A stretch of DNA of 64,000 nt from contig NZ_JAAATR010000105.1 in the NCBI RefSeq assembly GCF_009907385.1, positions 62,001 through 126,000 of the forward strand, given 5' to 3'. The notes beneath the pieces are model-generated. The model searched no databases. It saw only the letters and a list, made by a program, of their open reading frames with translations, and had not been told where the DNA came from. Every line of letters starts with the position of its first letter. Position 1 is the first letter of the stretch. The position numbers were made by a program, and so were the translations under genes. Of this stretch, positions 31,009 to 41,710 are shown in pieces. This stretch comes from Atlantibacter hermannii. Lineage in GTDB: Bacteria; Pseudomonadota; Gammaproteobacteria; Enterobacterales; Enterobacteriaceae.

Positions 31009-32490
31009 ATGAAGCCTTTTATTTCGCTGGCCAACATCAGCAAAACGTTTTACGGCGTTAAAGCGCTGGATAACGTCGCGCTGACCCTGTTGCCCGGAGA
31101 AGTGCATTGTCTGGCCGGACAAAACGGCTGCGGTAAATCGACCCTGATTAAAATCATTTCCGGCGTGTATCAGCCCGACCCCGGCGCGCAGATCGAGATT
31201 GACGGCGCGCCGGTTTCTCGCCTCTCGCCTGTCGATTCGGTCAAAGCGGGCATTCAGGTGATTTATCAGGATCTGTCGCTGTTCCCTAACCTGACGGTGG
31301 CCGAAAACATCGCCATTCATCAGTACCATACAAAGTCCTGGGTGAATCAGCGCGAAATCCGCGAGATTGCCGAAACGACGCTGCAAAGCATCGGCGCAAC
31401 GCTGGATCTCGATGCAACAGTAGAATCCCTGCCCATCGCGCAACGCCAGATTGTCGCCATCTGTCGGGCGCTGGCGCAGGATGCCAGATTAATCATTATG
31501 GATGAGCCCACCGCCTCGCTGACTATGCAGGAAGTGAAAGGCTTGCTTAAGGTGGTTAACGATCTGAAACAGCGCCAGATTTGTGTGGTGTTCGTGAGCC
31601 ACCGCCTGGTCGAGGTGATGGCGATTTCCGATCGCATCACGGTACTGAAAGACGGCAAGCTCATCGGCACCTATCCGGCGGCGGAAGTCGATAATAAAAA
31701 GCTCGCGTTTCTGATGACCGGGCTGGCGTTCTCTTACCAGTGCCTGACGCCACGGGAGCAGCTCGGCGACGTGGCGCTGGAGGTCAAACATTTAAGCCGC
31801 GAAGACGAGTATTACGACGTCTCACTGCGGGTGCATAAAGGCGAAATCGTGGCCATCACCGGGCTGTTGGGCGCAGGGCGTACTGAACTGTGCCTGAGCC
31901 TGTTTGGTCTGACGCGCCCGGATCGCGGTGAAATCCTGATCGACGGCCAGCCGGTAAACTTTAAAAGCAACCGCGACGCCATCGATGCGGGGATCGGTTA
32001 CGTTTCTGAAGACCGCATGGGCACCGGCCTGGTAATGGCGCAATCGATCAACGACAACATTATCTCAACCGTGCTGTCGCGGCTGAAAACCGCGTGGCGG
32101 CTGCTGGACCGTCGTCAATCCGATGCGGTGGTAGAGGATTTGGTCAAGCAACTGACCATAAAAATCGGCAGCGTTCATCATCCGGTCAATACCCTGTCCG
32201 GCGGCAACGCCCAGCGCGTCGCTATTGCAAAATGGCTGGCGATCAAACCAAAAGTGTTAATTCTCGACTCCCCCACCGTCGGCGTGGATATTGCCAACAA
32301 AGCGGGGATTTATCAGATTATCAATGCGCTTGCGCAGCACGGCATTGCAGTGCTGATGGTGACCGATGAGATCGACGAGGCGTTTTTTAACAGTCATCGC
32401 ATCCTGGTGATGCGTAAAGGGGAAATGACGGCGGAGTTTTGGCCTTCAAAAACCACGGAAGCCGAGCTGGCAGAGGTCGTCAATGGTTAA
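31009..32490 (+). CDS. CUT2 ABC transporter, duplicated ATPase subunit
   Basis: A 493-residue protein with two ABC domains as in RbsA/AraG. The first has Walker A GQNGCGKST (residues 38-46) and Walker B IIMDEPTAS. The second has LSGGNAQRVAIAKWL and a degenerate Walker A (GLLGAGRTEL), usual for the family. Start 31009 (MKPFISLANISKTFYG) with GAGG upstream; a 44-codon extension from the previous gene is rejected. It overlaps the next gene by eight bases. Confidence 0.92.
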   Translation: MKPFISLANISKTFYGVKALDNVALTLLPGEVHCLAGQNGCGKSTLIKIISGVYQPDPGAQIEIDGAPVSRLSPVDSVKAGIQVIYQDLSLFPNLTVAENIAIHQYHTKSWVNQREIREIAETTLQSIGATLDLDATVESLPIAQRQIVAICRALAQDARLIIMDEPTASLTMQEVKGLLKVVNDLKQRQICVVFVSHRLVEVMAISDRITVLKDGKLIGTYPAAEVDNKKLAFLMTGLAFSYQCLTPREQLGDVALEVKHLSREDEYYDVSLRVHKGEIVAITGLLGAGRTELCLSLFGLTRPDRGEILIDGQPVNFKSNRDAIDAGIGYVSEDRMGTGLVMAQSINDNIISTVLSRLKTAWRLLDRRQSDAVVEDLVKQLTIKIGSVHHPVNTLSGGNAQRVAIAKWLAIKPKVLILDSPTVGVDIANKAGIYQIINALAQHGIAVLMVTDEIDEAFFNSHRILVMRKGEMTAEFWPSKTTEAELAEVVNG

Positions 32491-33463
32491 TAAATTTGGC
32501 ATAAAAAAGCATGAACTCTTTTTGGGGATCACCATCCTCATCATTGGCGGCTACCTGACGTTTGCCAGCCCCGATTTTATGACACTGGGTAACATCTACG
32601 ATTTAATTAACAACTACGCCATGCTGACGATTCTGGCGTGCGGTCTGTTTATCGTATTGATTTCCGGCGGGATCGATATCTCCTTCCCCGCCATGACCAT
32701 TATTTCGCAGTACGTAATGGTGACGCTGATCCAGAACACCACCGGCAACTTCGCCCTCGCCTTCGCGCTCAGCGGCGGCATTGGGCTGCTGCTGGGGGTG
32801 GTGAACGCCATTCTGGTGAACCGGCTGAGCGTCCCGTCGATCATCATCACCATTTCTACCCTGAATATTTTCTATGGCCTGCTGCTGTATCTCACCAAAG
32901 GAGTCTGGTTGTACAGCTACCCTGAATGGTTTGAACAGGGCGTGATGCTGTTTAAATTCACCGCCGCCGACGGCTACGACTATGGCCTGAGCCTGCAAAT
33001 TCTGACGCTGATCGTGGTGGTGGCGCTCACCGGCATCATCATGAACAAAACCAGTATCGGGCGCATGATTTACGCCATGGGCGGCAACCGGGAAGCCGCT
33101 TCGCGCATGGGGTTCGGCATCTTTAAACTGCAGTTGTTCGTGTATGGCTATATGGGGTTGATGTCCGGCGTCGCGGGCGTGGTGCAGTCCGCCACGGTGC
33201 TGACCGTCGCGCCCGACTCGCTGCTGGGCTACGAACTGACGGTGCTGGCCGGCGTGGTACTGGGCGGCACCAGTATCATTGGCGGGCGCGGCACGCTGCT
33301 CGGCACGCTGTTGGGGGTGATCCTGCTGGCGGTGTTGCAGAACGGCCTCAATTTGCTTGGGATCTCGTCTTACTGGCACACGGTGGTCACCGGTCTGGTG
33401 ATAGTGATCAGTATCAGCACCACCGCGTGGGGCCAACGTAAAACCCAGGGAGTCGCGCTATGA
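32483..33463 (+). CDS. CUT2 ABC transporter permease 1
   Basis: A 326-residue inner-membrane protein with about ten hydrophobic segments and the RbsC/AraH signature (GGIDISFPA, VNAILVNRLSVPSIIITI, AGVVLGGTSIIGGRG). It pairs with the second permease as a heterodimer. The eight-base overlap with the ATPase gene and four-base overlap with permease 2 indicate translational coupling. Confidence 0.9.
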   Translation: MVNKFGIKKHELFLGITILIIGGYLTFASPDFMTLGNIYDLINNYAMLTILACGLFIVLISGGIDISFPAMTIISQYVMVTLIQNTTGNFALAFALSGGIGLLLGVVNAILVNRLSVPSIIITISTLNIFYGLLLYLTKGVWLYSYPEWFEQGVMLFKFTAADGYDYGLSLQILTLIVVVALTGIIMNKTSIGRMIYAMGGNREAASRMGFGIFKLQLFVYGYMGLMSGVAGVVQSATVLTVAPDSLLGYELTVLAGVVLGGTSIIGGRGTLLGTLLGVILLAVLQNGLNLLGISSYWHTVVTGLVIVISISTTAWGQRKTQGVAL

Positions 33464-34428
33464 GCAATCGTAAAATCAAAGATAACGTTGAAATCTATCT
33501 GAGCGTGCTGATTGGCGTTACCGTCGTGGCGTTCAGCTTCCTGATCCCCAATGTGTTCTGGTCAGCGGCCAACTTTCAGTCCATCGCCTCACAGATGCCC
33601 ATCCTCGGCGTGCTGGCGCTGGCGATGGCGGTCACCATGCTGACCGGCGGGATTAACCTGTCGATTATCGCCACCATGAACGCCTGCGCGCTGATTATGG
33701 CGTGGGTGGCGACGCACTACCCGCCGGGGGCGTTTGCCGTGGTGCTGGTTTTACTCGCCGGTTTTGCCACCGCGTTGGCCATCGGGTTTATCAACGGCAT
33801 GCTGATTGCGGTAGTACGGGTCTCGCCGATCCTGGCGACGCTGGGGATCATGACGTTGTTAAACGGGATCAACATCGTGATTTCCCGCGGGTCGTCAATC
33901 ACCCATTTCCCGGACTATATCTTGTCGATCAACAGTTCCAGCGTGTTGGGTATCCCCATGCCGCTGCTGGTGTTTATAGTCGTGGCCATTGTGATGTGGA
34001 TCATTCTGGAAAAATCCGCATTCGGCCGCACTATCTACCTGATTGGCTCGAACGAGCAGGCCAGCCACTATTCAGGAATTAACACCCGCAAGACGCTGAT
34101 AGGGGTGTATATCCTGTCATCGGTGCTGTGTGTGATCGCCGGGCTGCTGATGATGTCAAAACTTAACTCCGCCAAAGCCTCGTATGGCGAGTCCTATCTG
34201 CTGGTATCGATTCTGGCGGCGGTACTGGGCGGGATTAACCCGGATGGCGGATTCGGTAAGGTATTTGGCATGGTGATGGCGCTGATCCTGCTGCAAATGC
34301 TGGAGAGCGGCCTGAATATTCTCGGCGTGAGCAGTTACATCACTATGGCCCTGTGGGGCGGGCTGCTGCTGGCGTTTATCTTTTTGAAAGGCGTGAATGT
34401 TTCGCGGTTATTTGGGCAGCTTCGTTAA
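33460..34428 (+). CDS. CUT2 ABC transporter permease 2
   Basis: A 322-residue membrane permease of the same family (GGINLSIIATMN, GFINGMLIAVVRVSPILATLG, AAVLGGINPDGGFG). Two different permeases per ATPase is the pattern of lsrCD, rhaPQ and ytfT-yjfF systems rather than the single-permease rbs or ara type. Last gene of the operon; no kinase, isomerase or regulator accompanies it, so the substrate cannot be inferred from context. Confidence 0.9.
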   Translation: MSNRKIKDNVEIYLSVLIGVTVVAFSFLIPNVFWSAANFQSIASQMPILGVLALAMAVTMLTGGINLSIIATMNACALIMAWVATHYPPGAFAVVLVLLAGFATALAIGFINGMLIAVVRVSPILATLGIMTLLNGINIVISRGSSITHFPDYILSINSSSVLGIPMPLLVFIVVAIVMWIILEKSAFGRTIYLIGSNEQASHYSGINTRKTLIGVYILSSVLCVIAGLLMMSKLNSAKASYGESYLLVSILAAVLGGINPDGGFGKVFGMVMALILLQMLESGLNILGVSSYITMALWGGLLLAFIFLKGVNVSRLFGQLR

Positions 34429-34433
34429 CAATT

Positions 34434-34458
34434 AAGGCCGCTGTCGATTGGCGGCCTT
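34434..34458 (+). terminator. Hairpin after the sugar ABC operon
   Basis: AAGGCCGC, nine-base loop, GCGGCCTT lies five bases after the last permease stop. The following TACATTCTG is a weak T-tract. Confidence 0.6.
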
Positions 34459-34653
34459 ACATTCTGTATCAGTACGCCCGTTTTCATTGTCTCGTTTCGC
34501 TACCTGAGCAGGACTTCTCCTTGCATACAAAGCATTTTCATCGCTTTGCATGTATTTTGCGAGCCTTCCCCAAAGAAATAAAAAGTATTATTGGATTCAT
34601 ATTTCACAATTGCGAAAGCTGTTAATCTGGCGAAAACAGAGAATACGGAGACA

Positions 34654-36186
34654 ATGCCAATGGAATGGGAGCAGTTGCTTAATAGTCGTCGTCGTAAAGA
34701 TAAAAAGTCCGTACACTTACAGCATGGAATCACCGCACGCGACCAGCCTCAGAAAACCGAGTGGCGACAAGAAATTGAACGAGACTTCGACCGCATATTA
34801 TTTGCGGCGCCAACACGTCGCCTCGCCGACAAAACGCAGGTATTTCCTTTAGACTGCAATGACAGCGTCCGCACACGCCTGACCCATTCTCATGAAGTGG
34901 CAAACTTTGCCCGGGGAATTGGGATGCGCTTAGCCTTTGATTATAAAGAAACCCTCTTTGGCTCCTTGTGCGACACCCGGATTAAACGTGATGTGCCTGC
35001 ACTTTTAGCGGCTATCGGTTTGGCTCACGATCTTGGTAATCCCCCTTTTGGTCATCAAGGGGAAGCCGCCATGAGAGCCTGGTTCACCCGTAATTTGGCC
35101 GCAATCGTTGAACAAGAAAGCCAACAAACGCCACAAGGTATTTATAAGGATTTTTACCACTTTGACGGTAACTCTCAAACTCTCCGTCTGGTGACCAAGC
35201 TCCAGATCCTTAACGACGATTTCGGTCTCAATCTTACCTATGCCACGCTTGCGGCGTTAATAAAATATCCGCGTAATGCTTATTCATACGGCGATAGTCA
35301 CTGGAAAAAGCATGGCTACTTCTATTCTGAAGAAAAGGTCGTGAAAGAAATATGGCGCGAAACCGGGCTTAAAGAAAACCTTCGTCATCCCTTTACTTAC
35401 ATTATGGAAGCCTGTGATGACATCGCGTATTCCATCCTGGATGCGGAAGATACAGTTAAAAAGTCGCTGGCCTCGTATCAGGATCTGATTAACCATTTAC
35501 GTTGCTGGAAAAAACCCGACGATCCCGTTATTCAACACGTCATAAAAGAAACGGAAGAAAAAAACAGTGAATACGATACATTACGCCAGGCGCTGTCACC
35601 TGCCGAGCTTAATGATATGAGTATGCAAATGTTCCGCGTGAAATGTTCCATCGCCATGGTCAACAGTGTCGTCGATGCTTTTCTTGAACATCACTCGTTA
35701 ATGCTGCAACCGGATTGCAAAATTAACGATCTGATCGGCGTCAGCAGGGCGGCTGAATTATGTGAAGCGCTAAAAGACTTCGACAGAACGCGCGGCTATC
35801 GACACCGCTCGGTTCTCGAACTGGAATTAAAAGGCTCTAACGCTATTCAGGGTCTCATGGATATGCTGTGGGTCGGCATTCATGGTCATAAAACTGCCCA
35901 GGAACGCGATCGGGAAAAAGCGTTAAGCAAAGCAGACCCGGCTTTTGAACCACGCGAGGAGTATCTTTCCAACTCCCCGTTTGGCCGCTACGCCTACGGT
36001 CGTATTTCAGAAAATTACCGCCGCATTTTTGAGGATGACAAAAACGATCTCCCTCAGCTTTACAAAGAGGCGCAGCTGCTTTCAGATGCGATATCGGGCA
36101 TGACAGACAGCTATTTGATCACCCTTCATGATGAGCTAAAATCGCTGTATGAATATGAAAGTCGCCTCTCGCCACGACCTGCTTAA
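34654..36186 (+). CDS. dGTPase-like HD-domain triphosphohydrolase
   Basis: A 510-residue homologue of dGTP triphosphohydrolases (E. coli Dgt is about 505). The HD metal site is intact: H78 in RTRLTHSHEV, H125-D126 in LAHDLGNPPFGH and the late aspartate in EACDDIAYS (about 255-256). The C-terminal LLSDAISGMTDSY matches Dgt. Such enzymes cleave dGTP to deoxyguanosine and triphosphate. It is divergent enough from housekeeping Dgt, and placed in a flagellar locus beside a nucleotidyltransferase, to suggest an accessory gene. Start 34654 follows CGGAG; ATG 34660 is possible. It is more A/T-rich than its neighbours. Confidence 0.85.
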   Translation: MPMEWEQLLNSRRRKDKKSVHLQHGITARDQPQKTEWRQEIERDFDRILFAAPTRRLADKTQVFPLDCNDSVRTRLTHSHEVANFARGIGMRLAFDYKETLFGSLCDTRIKRDVPALLAAIGLAHDLGNPPFGHQGEAAMRAWFTRNLAAIVEQESQQTPQGIYKDFYHFDGNSQTLRLVTKLQILNDDFGLNLTYATLAALIKYPRNAYSYGDSHWKKHGYFYSEEKVVKEIWRETGLKENLRHPFTYIMEACDDIAYSILDAEDTVKKSLASYQDLINHLRCWKKPDDPVIQHVIKETEEKNSEYDTLRQALSPAELNDMSMQMFRVKCSIAMVNSVVDAFLEHHSLMLQPDCKINDLIGVSRAAELCEALKDFDRTRGYRHRSVLELELKGSNAIQGLMDMLWVGIHGHKTAQERDREKALSKADPAFEPREEYLSNSPFGRYAYGRISENYRRIFEDDKNDLPQLYKEAQLLSDAISGMTDSYLITLHDELKSLYEYESRLSPRPA

Positions 36187-36943
36187 ACGTCGACTTGACG
36201 CTTTTTTTACGTCATGTGACGAACGCAAAGCAGCCAGAGAGTTAATTGTTTCTTTGGCGCAAGGTTCTCACGCCTGGATTTTTGGCGGAATGATTCGCGA
36301 CATTGGGCTATTCGGACGTAAAGGTTTTCGCTCAGACATTGACGTCGTAGTCGATGCCGATCGTCATGAACTCACGGCACGCCTTGCACAGTCACCCATC
36401 CAACAATGCCAGATGAATAAGCTCGGCGGCATCCGATTTCGTTATCAAAACATCGACTTTGATATCTGGTGCCTTGCCGATACCTGGGCGTTCAAACAAA
36501 AGATTATCCCCTTTGAAGATGCGCACAGCCTGTTAAAGACAACGCTAATGACCTGGGATGCCATTCTTTATAATGTTCAGCGTAAGGAAGTCATTAGTCC
36601 GGAAAATTATCTTGATGATTTGATCGAAAAACGTCTGGAGCTGGTGCTCGAATACACACCTAATGAAATCGGTGCGCTGGTTAAAATTCTCCGTACCATT
36701 TATGGCAAACAGGTGGATAAAATTGGGCCGAAGCTGTGTCAGTTCCTGGTTGAGACGCTGGTCAATTACCGGAGCGATATGCTGATGCGCTACGAATTAG
36801 CGCACTATCGGACGCCGGTTATCAACGGATTAAAACTGGCAAAACTTCATGCGGCATTAGCGCATAATCAACCAAATGAGGACTTAACGCTGCATTTACG
36901 CCAGCAGCCTCACCAGTTCCCGCTTCATTTCAACAGGGGTTAA
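36149..36943 (+). CDS. Nucleotidyltransferase, CCA/poly(A) polymerase head-domain type
   Basis: A 264-residue protein whose N-terminal half has a Pol beta-type nucleotidyltransferase site: IFGGMIRD (G46, G47, R50, D51), RSDIDVV (D63, D65) and a third acidic site in NIDFDIW. This resembles the catalytic head of tRNA CCA-adding enzymes and poly(A) polymerases but lacks their long RNA-binding tail. It overlaps the dGTPase gene by 38 bases (32 if ATG 36155 is used), so translation is probably coupled. No ordinary function can be assigned; transfer of a nucleotide to RNA or protein is an inference. Confidence 0.75.
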   Translation: MNMKVASRHDLLKRRLDAFFTSCDERKAARELIVSLAQGSHAWIFGGMIRDIGLFGRKGFRSDIDVVVDADRHELTARLAQSPIQQCQMNKLGGIRFRYQNIDFDIWCLADTWAFKQKIIPFEDAHSLLKTTLMTWDAILYNVQRKEVISPENYLDDLIEKRLELVLEYTPNEIGALVKILRTIYGKQVDKIGPKLCQFLVETLVNYRSDMLMRYELAHYRTPVINGLKLAKLHAALAHNQPNEDLTLHLRQQPHQFPLHFNRG

Positions 36944-36944
36944 C

Positions 36945-36969
36945 AGCCACTCTGCTTCACAGAGTGGCT
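36945..36969. terminator. Hairpin between the nucleotidyltransferase gene and cheZ
   Basis: AGCCACTCTG, loop CTTCA, CAGAGTGGCT: a perfect 10-bp stem between converging stops. It ends the dGTPase module on one strand and the tar-cheZ operon on the other. Confidence 0.75.
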
Positions 36970-36976
36970 TTACGTG

Positions 36977-37621
36977 TTAAAACCCTAAACTATCCAGCAA
37001 ATCGTCAACCTGGTCCTGGCTCGCCACCACGCCCGCTTTGGTGGTATCCACCTGCGGACCGTTGAGCAGGCTGTCGTTCTCGCGTTTAGCGCGCGTTCCC
37101 GGCTCCGGCATGTTTTCCAGCAGCACCATCAGCAGCTGCCGTTCAATTTCCTGAATCACGTCCATCATGCGCTTGATCACCTGGCCGGTGAGATCCTGGA
37201 AGTCCTGGGCCATCATGATTTCCAGCAGTTGGGCGTTGGTGTAGCTGGTATGGCCCGGCACCTCTGACAGATACTGACGGGTATCGGTAACGAGCTCGCG
37301 GGCGTCGCTCAGTTCAATCGGGTTTTCAAACCAGGCATCCCAGCGTTTGCTCAACGCTTTCGCGCCCTTCTCGAGCTCTTCCTGATGCGGCTGGGAAGCC
37401 TCAACGCTGTTTAACGCGCGTTCCGCCGCCTGGGCGGTCATTTGCACCACATAGTCAAGGCGGTCACGGGCATCCGGGATCGCCTCTGCGGCTTCGGCTA
37501 TCGCCTGGTCCAGCCCCAGCTCGCGCAGGCTGTCACGCAGCATACGCGTTAAGCTGCCGATGCGGGCGATAATATCGGCGGCGGAATGTTCTTCGCTGGG
37601 TTTTATTGCAGGTTGCATCAT
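36977..37621 (-). CDS. cheZ: CheY-P phosphatase CheZ
   Basis: A 214-residue helical protein that dephosphorylates CheY-P. The catalytic Gln region ([19 protein letters not shown]) and the C-terminal CheY-binding peptide ([13 protein letters not shown]) are intact. Last gene of the tar-tap-cheRBYZ (meche) operon. Confidence 0.97.
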   Translation of the reverse strand: MMQPAIKPSEEHSAADIIARIGSLTRMLRDSLRELGLDQAIAEAAEAIPDARDRLDYVVQMTAQAAERALNSVEASQPHQEELEKGAKALSKRWDAWFENPIELSDARELVTDTRQYLSEVPGHTSYTNAQLLEIMMAQDFQDLTGQVIKRMMDVIQEIERQLLMVLLENMPEPGTRAKRENDSLLNGPQVDTTKAGVVASQDQVDDLLDSLGF

Positions 37622-37631
37622 CAGGAGCTCC

Positions 37632-38033
<402 letters not shown>

Positions 38034-38037
38034 TTAA

Positions 38038-39087
38038 TTAAATACGTATTGCCTGTCCGGCACTGATTTTCGCCAGCATCTGCTGGCTGACCTGGCTTAG
38101 ATCGACGACTTCGCTGACGCCACCCATATTGATGGCCTCACGCGGCATGCCGAACACCACACAACTCGCTTCGTTCTGGGCGATGTTCCAGGCGCCCGCC
38201 TGATGCATCGCCAGCATGCCCGCCGCCCCGTCGTTGCCCATCCCGGTGAGGATCACCCCCACCGCGTTGCGCCCCGCATGTTTAGCGACGGAATGAAACA
38301 GCACATCCACGGCGGGACGATGGCGGTTCACCGCCGGGCCGTCGTGAATTTTGATTTGATAGTTCGCCCCGCTGCGCGACAACTCCATATGCCGGTCGCC
38401 CGGCGCGATATAGGCATGGCCCGGCAGTACGCGCTCGCCGTCCTCGGCTTCCTTAACGCTGATTTGACACAGCTTATTCAGGCGCTCAGCGAAGGAGCGG
38501 GTAAACCCTGGCGGCATATGCTGAGTAATCAGCACCGCCGGGCAAGAGAGCGGCAGCGGTTGCAGCACGTGGCGGATCGCCTCGGTGCCGCCGGTGGACG
38601 CGCCAATGACGATCAGCTTCTCCGAGCTGAGCATCGGGCCGGCCTTCAGCGTTGCGGGAACCGCCTGCTGGGCGCGGGTCGCGACTTTTGCGCGCGCTGC
38701 GGTGCGCACTTTTTCGGCGATCATTTCGCTGTACGCCAGCATCCCTTCACGAATGCCAAGCTGCGGTTTGGTGACGAAGTCTACCGCGCCCAACTCCAGC
38801 GCGCGCAGCGTCACTTCCGAGCCTTTACCGGTCAGGGAAGAGACCATCACCACCGGCATCGGCCGCAGGCGCATCAGTTTTTCCAGAAAATCCAGCCCAT
38901 CCATACGCGGCATTTCCACATCCAGCGTCAGCACGTCCGGGTTGAATTTTTTAATTAAATCCCGGGCCACTAACGGGTCGGGCGCCGTCGCCACCATTTC
39001 CATATCGCTGTGACTGTTGATGATTTCCGTCATGATTTGACGCATCAGCGCCGAGTCATCTACAGACAGCACCTTGATTTTACTCAT
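38038..39087 (-). CDS. cheB: Chemoreceptor methylesterase/deamidase CheB
   Basis: A 349-residue protein. The N-terminal receiver domain ([26 protein letters not shown]) controls a C-terminal methylesterase with catalytic Ser in GASTGGTEA, His in [10 protein letters not shown] and Asp in GMGNDGAAG. It demethylates receptor glutamates. Its start overlaps the cheR stop by four bases. Confidence 0.97.
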   Translation of the reverse strand: MSKIKVLSVDDSALMRQIMTEIINSHSDMEMVATAPDPLVARDLIKKFNPDVLTLDVEMPRMDGLDFLEKLMRLRPMPVVMVSSLTGKGSEVTLRALELGAVDFVTKPQLGIREGMLAYSEMIAEKVRTAARAKVATRAQQAVPATLKAGPMLSSEKLIVIGASTGGTEAIRHVLQPLPLSCPAVLITQHMPPGFTRSFAERLNKLCQISVKEAEDGERVLPGHAYIAPGDRHMELSRSGANYQIKIHDGPAVNRHRPAVDVLFHSVAKHAGRNAVGVILTGMGNDGAAGMLAMHQAGAWNIAQNEASCVVFGMPREAINMGGVSEVVDLSQVSQQMLAKISAGQAIRI

Positions 39088-39950
39088 TGTCTTTCCTTAC
39101 TCAGCGCGTAAACCGTCTGACCACGGAGCCAGAAATCGCGGCTGAGATTACTGAAATTCTCTGAATGCCCGGCGAACAATAATCCCCCCGGTTTGAGTAA
39201 CGGCACAAAACGCTTGAGGATCTCCTGCTGTGTTTCTTTATCAAAGTAAATCATCACGTTGCGGCAAAAGATGGCGTCAAACGGGCCGGGTACGTTGTAC
39301 TGCTTATCCAACAGATTCAGCGCCGCGAACTGGACGGCGTTGCCGAGTTCGCTGCGCACGCGCACCAGCCCCTCATGAGGACCCGTGCCGCGCATAAAGT
39401 AGCGTTGCAACTGCTGCGGAGAGAGGGTCTTAAGCTCTTCCTGACGGTAGATTGCGCTCTGCGCCTTTTGCAGCACTTCGGTGTCGATATCGCTGGCAAA
39501 CACGTTGAAACGGCCCGGGGCGATGCCCAGCGCGTCAGCAAGCGTGATGGCGATAGAGTAAGGCTCCTCCCCCGTCGAGGCGGCGGCGCTCCATACCCGG
39601 TACTCCCCGCTGCGTTTGCGCGCATGGTCGGCCAGCACCGGAAAGTGGTGGGCCTCGCGGAAAAACGCCGTCAGGTTGGTGGTTAATGAGTTAACAAAAG
39701 CCTGCCATTCTGCGCTGTTCGGGTTCGCTTCCAGCATACTCAGATAGCGACCAAAATCGTCGAGACCCAGGGTGCGTAACCGGCGGACCAGCCGGTTATA
39801 AACCATGTCCCTTTTATGCTCAGCCAATACAATCCCGGCGCGCTGATAAATCAGTTGGCATATCCGACGGAAATGCGCGTCGGATAGCGCGAGGCGCTGG
39901 GTCATCTGAAACAGTAATGACGTTTGCCCATTGGGCAGTGATGATGTCAT
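39084..39950 (-). CDS. cheR: Chemoreceptor methyltransferase CheR
   Basis: A 288-residue S-adenosylmethionine-dependent methyltransferase ([43 protein letters not shown]). It methylates receptor glutamates. The C-terminal pentapeptide of Tar (NWETF) is its docking site and is present in this genome. Coupled to cheB by a four-base overlap. Confidence 0.97.
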   Translation of the reverse strand: MTSSLPNGQTSLLFQMTQRLALSDAHFRRICQLIYQRAGIVLAEHKRDMVYNRLVRRLRTLGLDDFGRYLSMLEANPNSAEWQAFVNSLTTNLTAFFREAHHFPVLADHARKRSGEYRVWSAAASTGEEPYSIAITLADALGIAPGRFNVFASDIDTEVLQKAQSAIYRQEELKTLSPQQLQRYFMRGTGPHEGLVRVRSELGNAVQFAALNLLDKQYNVPGPFDAIFCRNVMIYFDKETQQEILKRFVPLLKPGGLLFAGHSENFSNLSRDFWLRGQTVYALSKERQ

Positions 39951-39970
39951 AGCGCCTTCTTTACATGGAT

Positions 39971-41575
39971 TCAGGTTAAAACCGGCACCCGTTGCGGGGT
40001 GACTGCCACTTCATTGTCCTCCCGGACAATACTTTCAAGATTAAATGCCGATACCAGCGTGGTGAGACGCTCGGCCTGACCGGACAGCGAATCGGTCGCG
40101 GCGGCGGCTTCTTCGACTAACGCGGCGTTTTGCTGCGTCACCTGATCCATTTGGCTTACCGCCTGGGCAACCTGCTCAATGCCGCGGCGCTGCTCATCGG
40201 AAGCCGAGGCGATCTCCCCCATAATGTCGTTGACCTGGGTAACGGAACGAACAATTTCCGACATGGTATTGGCGGCGGTATCCACCAGTTGCGATCCCTG
40301 CTGCACCCGGGAAACCGACTCGTCGATCAACACCTTAATTTCTTTCGCCGCCTGGGCGCTGCGGCTGGCGAGGTTACGGACTTCCCCGGCGACCACCGCG
40401 AATCCCCGTCCCTGCTCCCCGGCGCGGGCCGCTTCTACCGCCGCGTTCAATGCCAGGATATTGGTCTGGAAGGCGATACCGTCGATCACGCTGGTGATGT
40501 CGCTGATTTTCTGCGAGCTCACCTCAATGCCGCGCATGGTGCTGGCAACATTGGCCGCCTGATCGCCGCCCCGCTGGGCGGTTTGCGCCGCGTCGCGCGC
40601 CAGCTGCGAGGCCTGACGCGCGTTGTCAGCGTTCTGGCCGACAGTGGCGGTCAGTTGCTCCATACTGGCGGCAGTTTCCGCCAGCGACGCCGCCTGCTGC
40701 TCGGTACGCGCCGACAGATCGTTATTCCCGGCGGCAATTTCGCCGATGCCGGTATGCATTTCGTGGCTGCCCTGGCGCACCTGCCCCAGGGTGTCGCGCA
40801 GGCGGGTTTGCATCGACTTCAGGGTGGCGAAAATCAGCGAAATCTCGTTGCGGCCATACACCTCAATGGTGCGCGCCAGATTGCCTTCGGCGATGCTGTC
40901 GAAATGGCTGCGCACGATGGCCAGCGGGGTGACGACCATGTTTCGTACCCACCACAGCGAGCCCAGCAGCAGCACCAGCGCCGATATTGTCCCAATGGCG
41001 AAAATCAGCCCGGAGATCCGCAGGTTTAGCTGGCTGTCTTCGCTCGCCTGGCGAACAAACAGGCTGATATGCTGCTGCCATGCGTCAAAATTGGCGTCAA
41101 ACGCCTTTTGCGACTGCTGCGCCGGGGCGGTCAGGAAATCAGAAAGCTGGTTGCTTTCCAGCCAGGTCGCCTGATGCTCAATGTCATCCCGCCAGGTTTT
41201 AAAGGTCTGCGCTGTCAAGGCTTTCATCGCCTCGCCGTCTGCCGTCAGGGCGTCGATCGCCATAAACTGCTCAAACAGCGCGTCCCCCTGTTTAAGGCTG
41301 GTGCGCGCGGCGGTCATTAGCGCTTTGATCTCCTCCGGCGGATAGCTCAGCGCCGTCAGGGTGCCCGCGCGGTTCAGCGCGGTGCCCGCTTCCAGCAGCG
41401 TCGCGCGGGTCTGTGTCAGGGTGTCGCGCTGGTGATTGCTGGCCTCCACCATTTTCAGGTTCTGGTTGTCATCACGAAACGCCCAGAATGACAGGCCGTT
41501 ACTGCTGATCTGCAATATTCCGCAGAGGATCATCAGTAACATCAAACTGGTCGAGATACGGATACGGTTAAACAT
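39971..41575 (-). CDS. tap: Methyl-accepting chemotaxis protein, Tap type
   Basis: A 534-residue chemoreceptor. The ligand domain lies between TM1 (about residues 8-30) and TM2 (about 190-210), followed by HAMP and a signalling hairpin with [20 protein letters not shown]. It aligns with E. coli Tap (dipeptide and pyrimidine sensing) from [13 protein letters not shown] to the end, and lacks the NWETF tail, as Tap does. A 98-base stretch is identical to the neighbouring tar gene. Confidence 0.93.
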   Translation of the reverse strand: MFNRIRISTSLMLLMILCGILQISSNGLSFWAFRDDNQNLKMVEASNHQRDTLTQTRATLLEAGTALNRAGTLTALSYPPEEIKALMTAARTSLKQGDALFEQFMAIDALTADGEAMKALTAQTFKTWRDDIEHQATWLESNQLSDFLTAPAQQSQKAFDANFDAWQQHISLFVRQASEDSQLNLRISGLIFAIGTISALVLLLGSLWWVRNMVVTPLAIVRSHFDSIAEGNLARTIEVYGRNEISLIFATLKSMQTRLRDTLGQVRQGSHEMHTGIGEIAAGNNDLSARTEQQAASLAETAASMEQLTATVGQNADNARQASQLARDAAQTAQRGGDQAANVASTMRGIEVSSQKISDITSVIDGIAFQTNILALNAAVEAARAGEQGRGFAVVAGEVRNLASRSAQAAKEIKVLIDESVSRVQQGSQLVDTAANTMSEIVRSVTQVNDIMGEIASASDEQRRGIEQVAQAVSQMDQVTQQNAALVEEAAAATDSLSGQAERLTTLVSAFNLESIVREDNEVAVTPQRVPVLT

Positions 41576-41710
41576 TCACTCTCCCACATGGCAACATTGC
41601 CGATTCAATCCCGTCATACTTCAAGTTGCCGCATTGTTGGGTATGCTCCCCCGTTCCTGGTCCCTTCTCCCTGTCGCCCATACAACCGCTCAAACTACTC
41701 AGGGTGGTTA

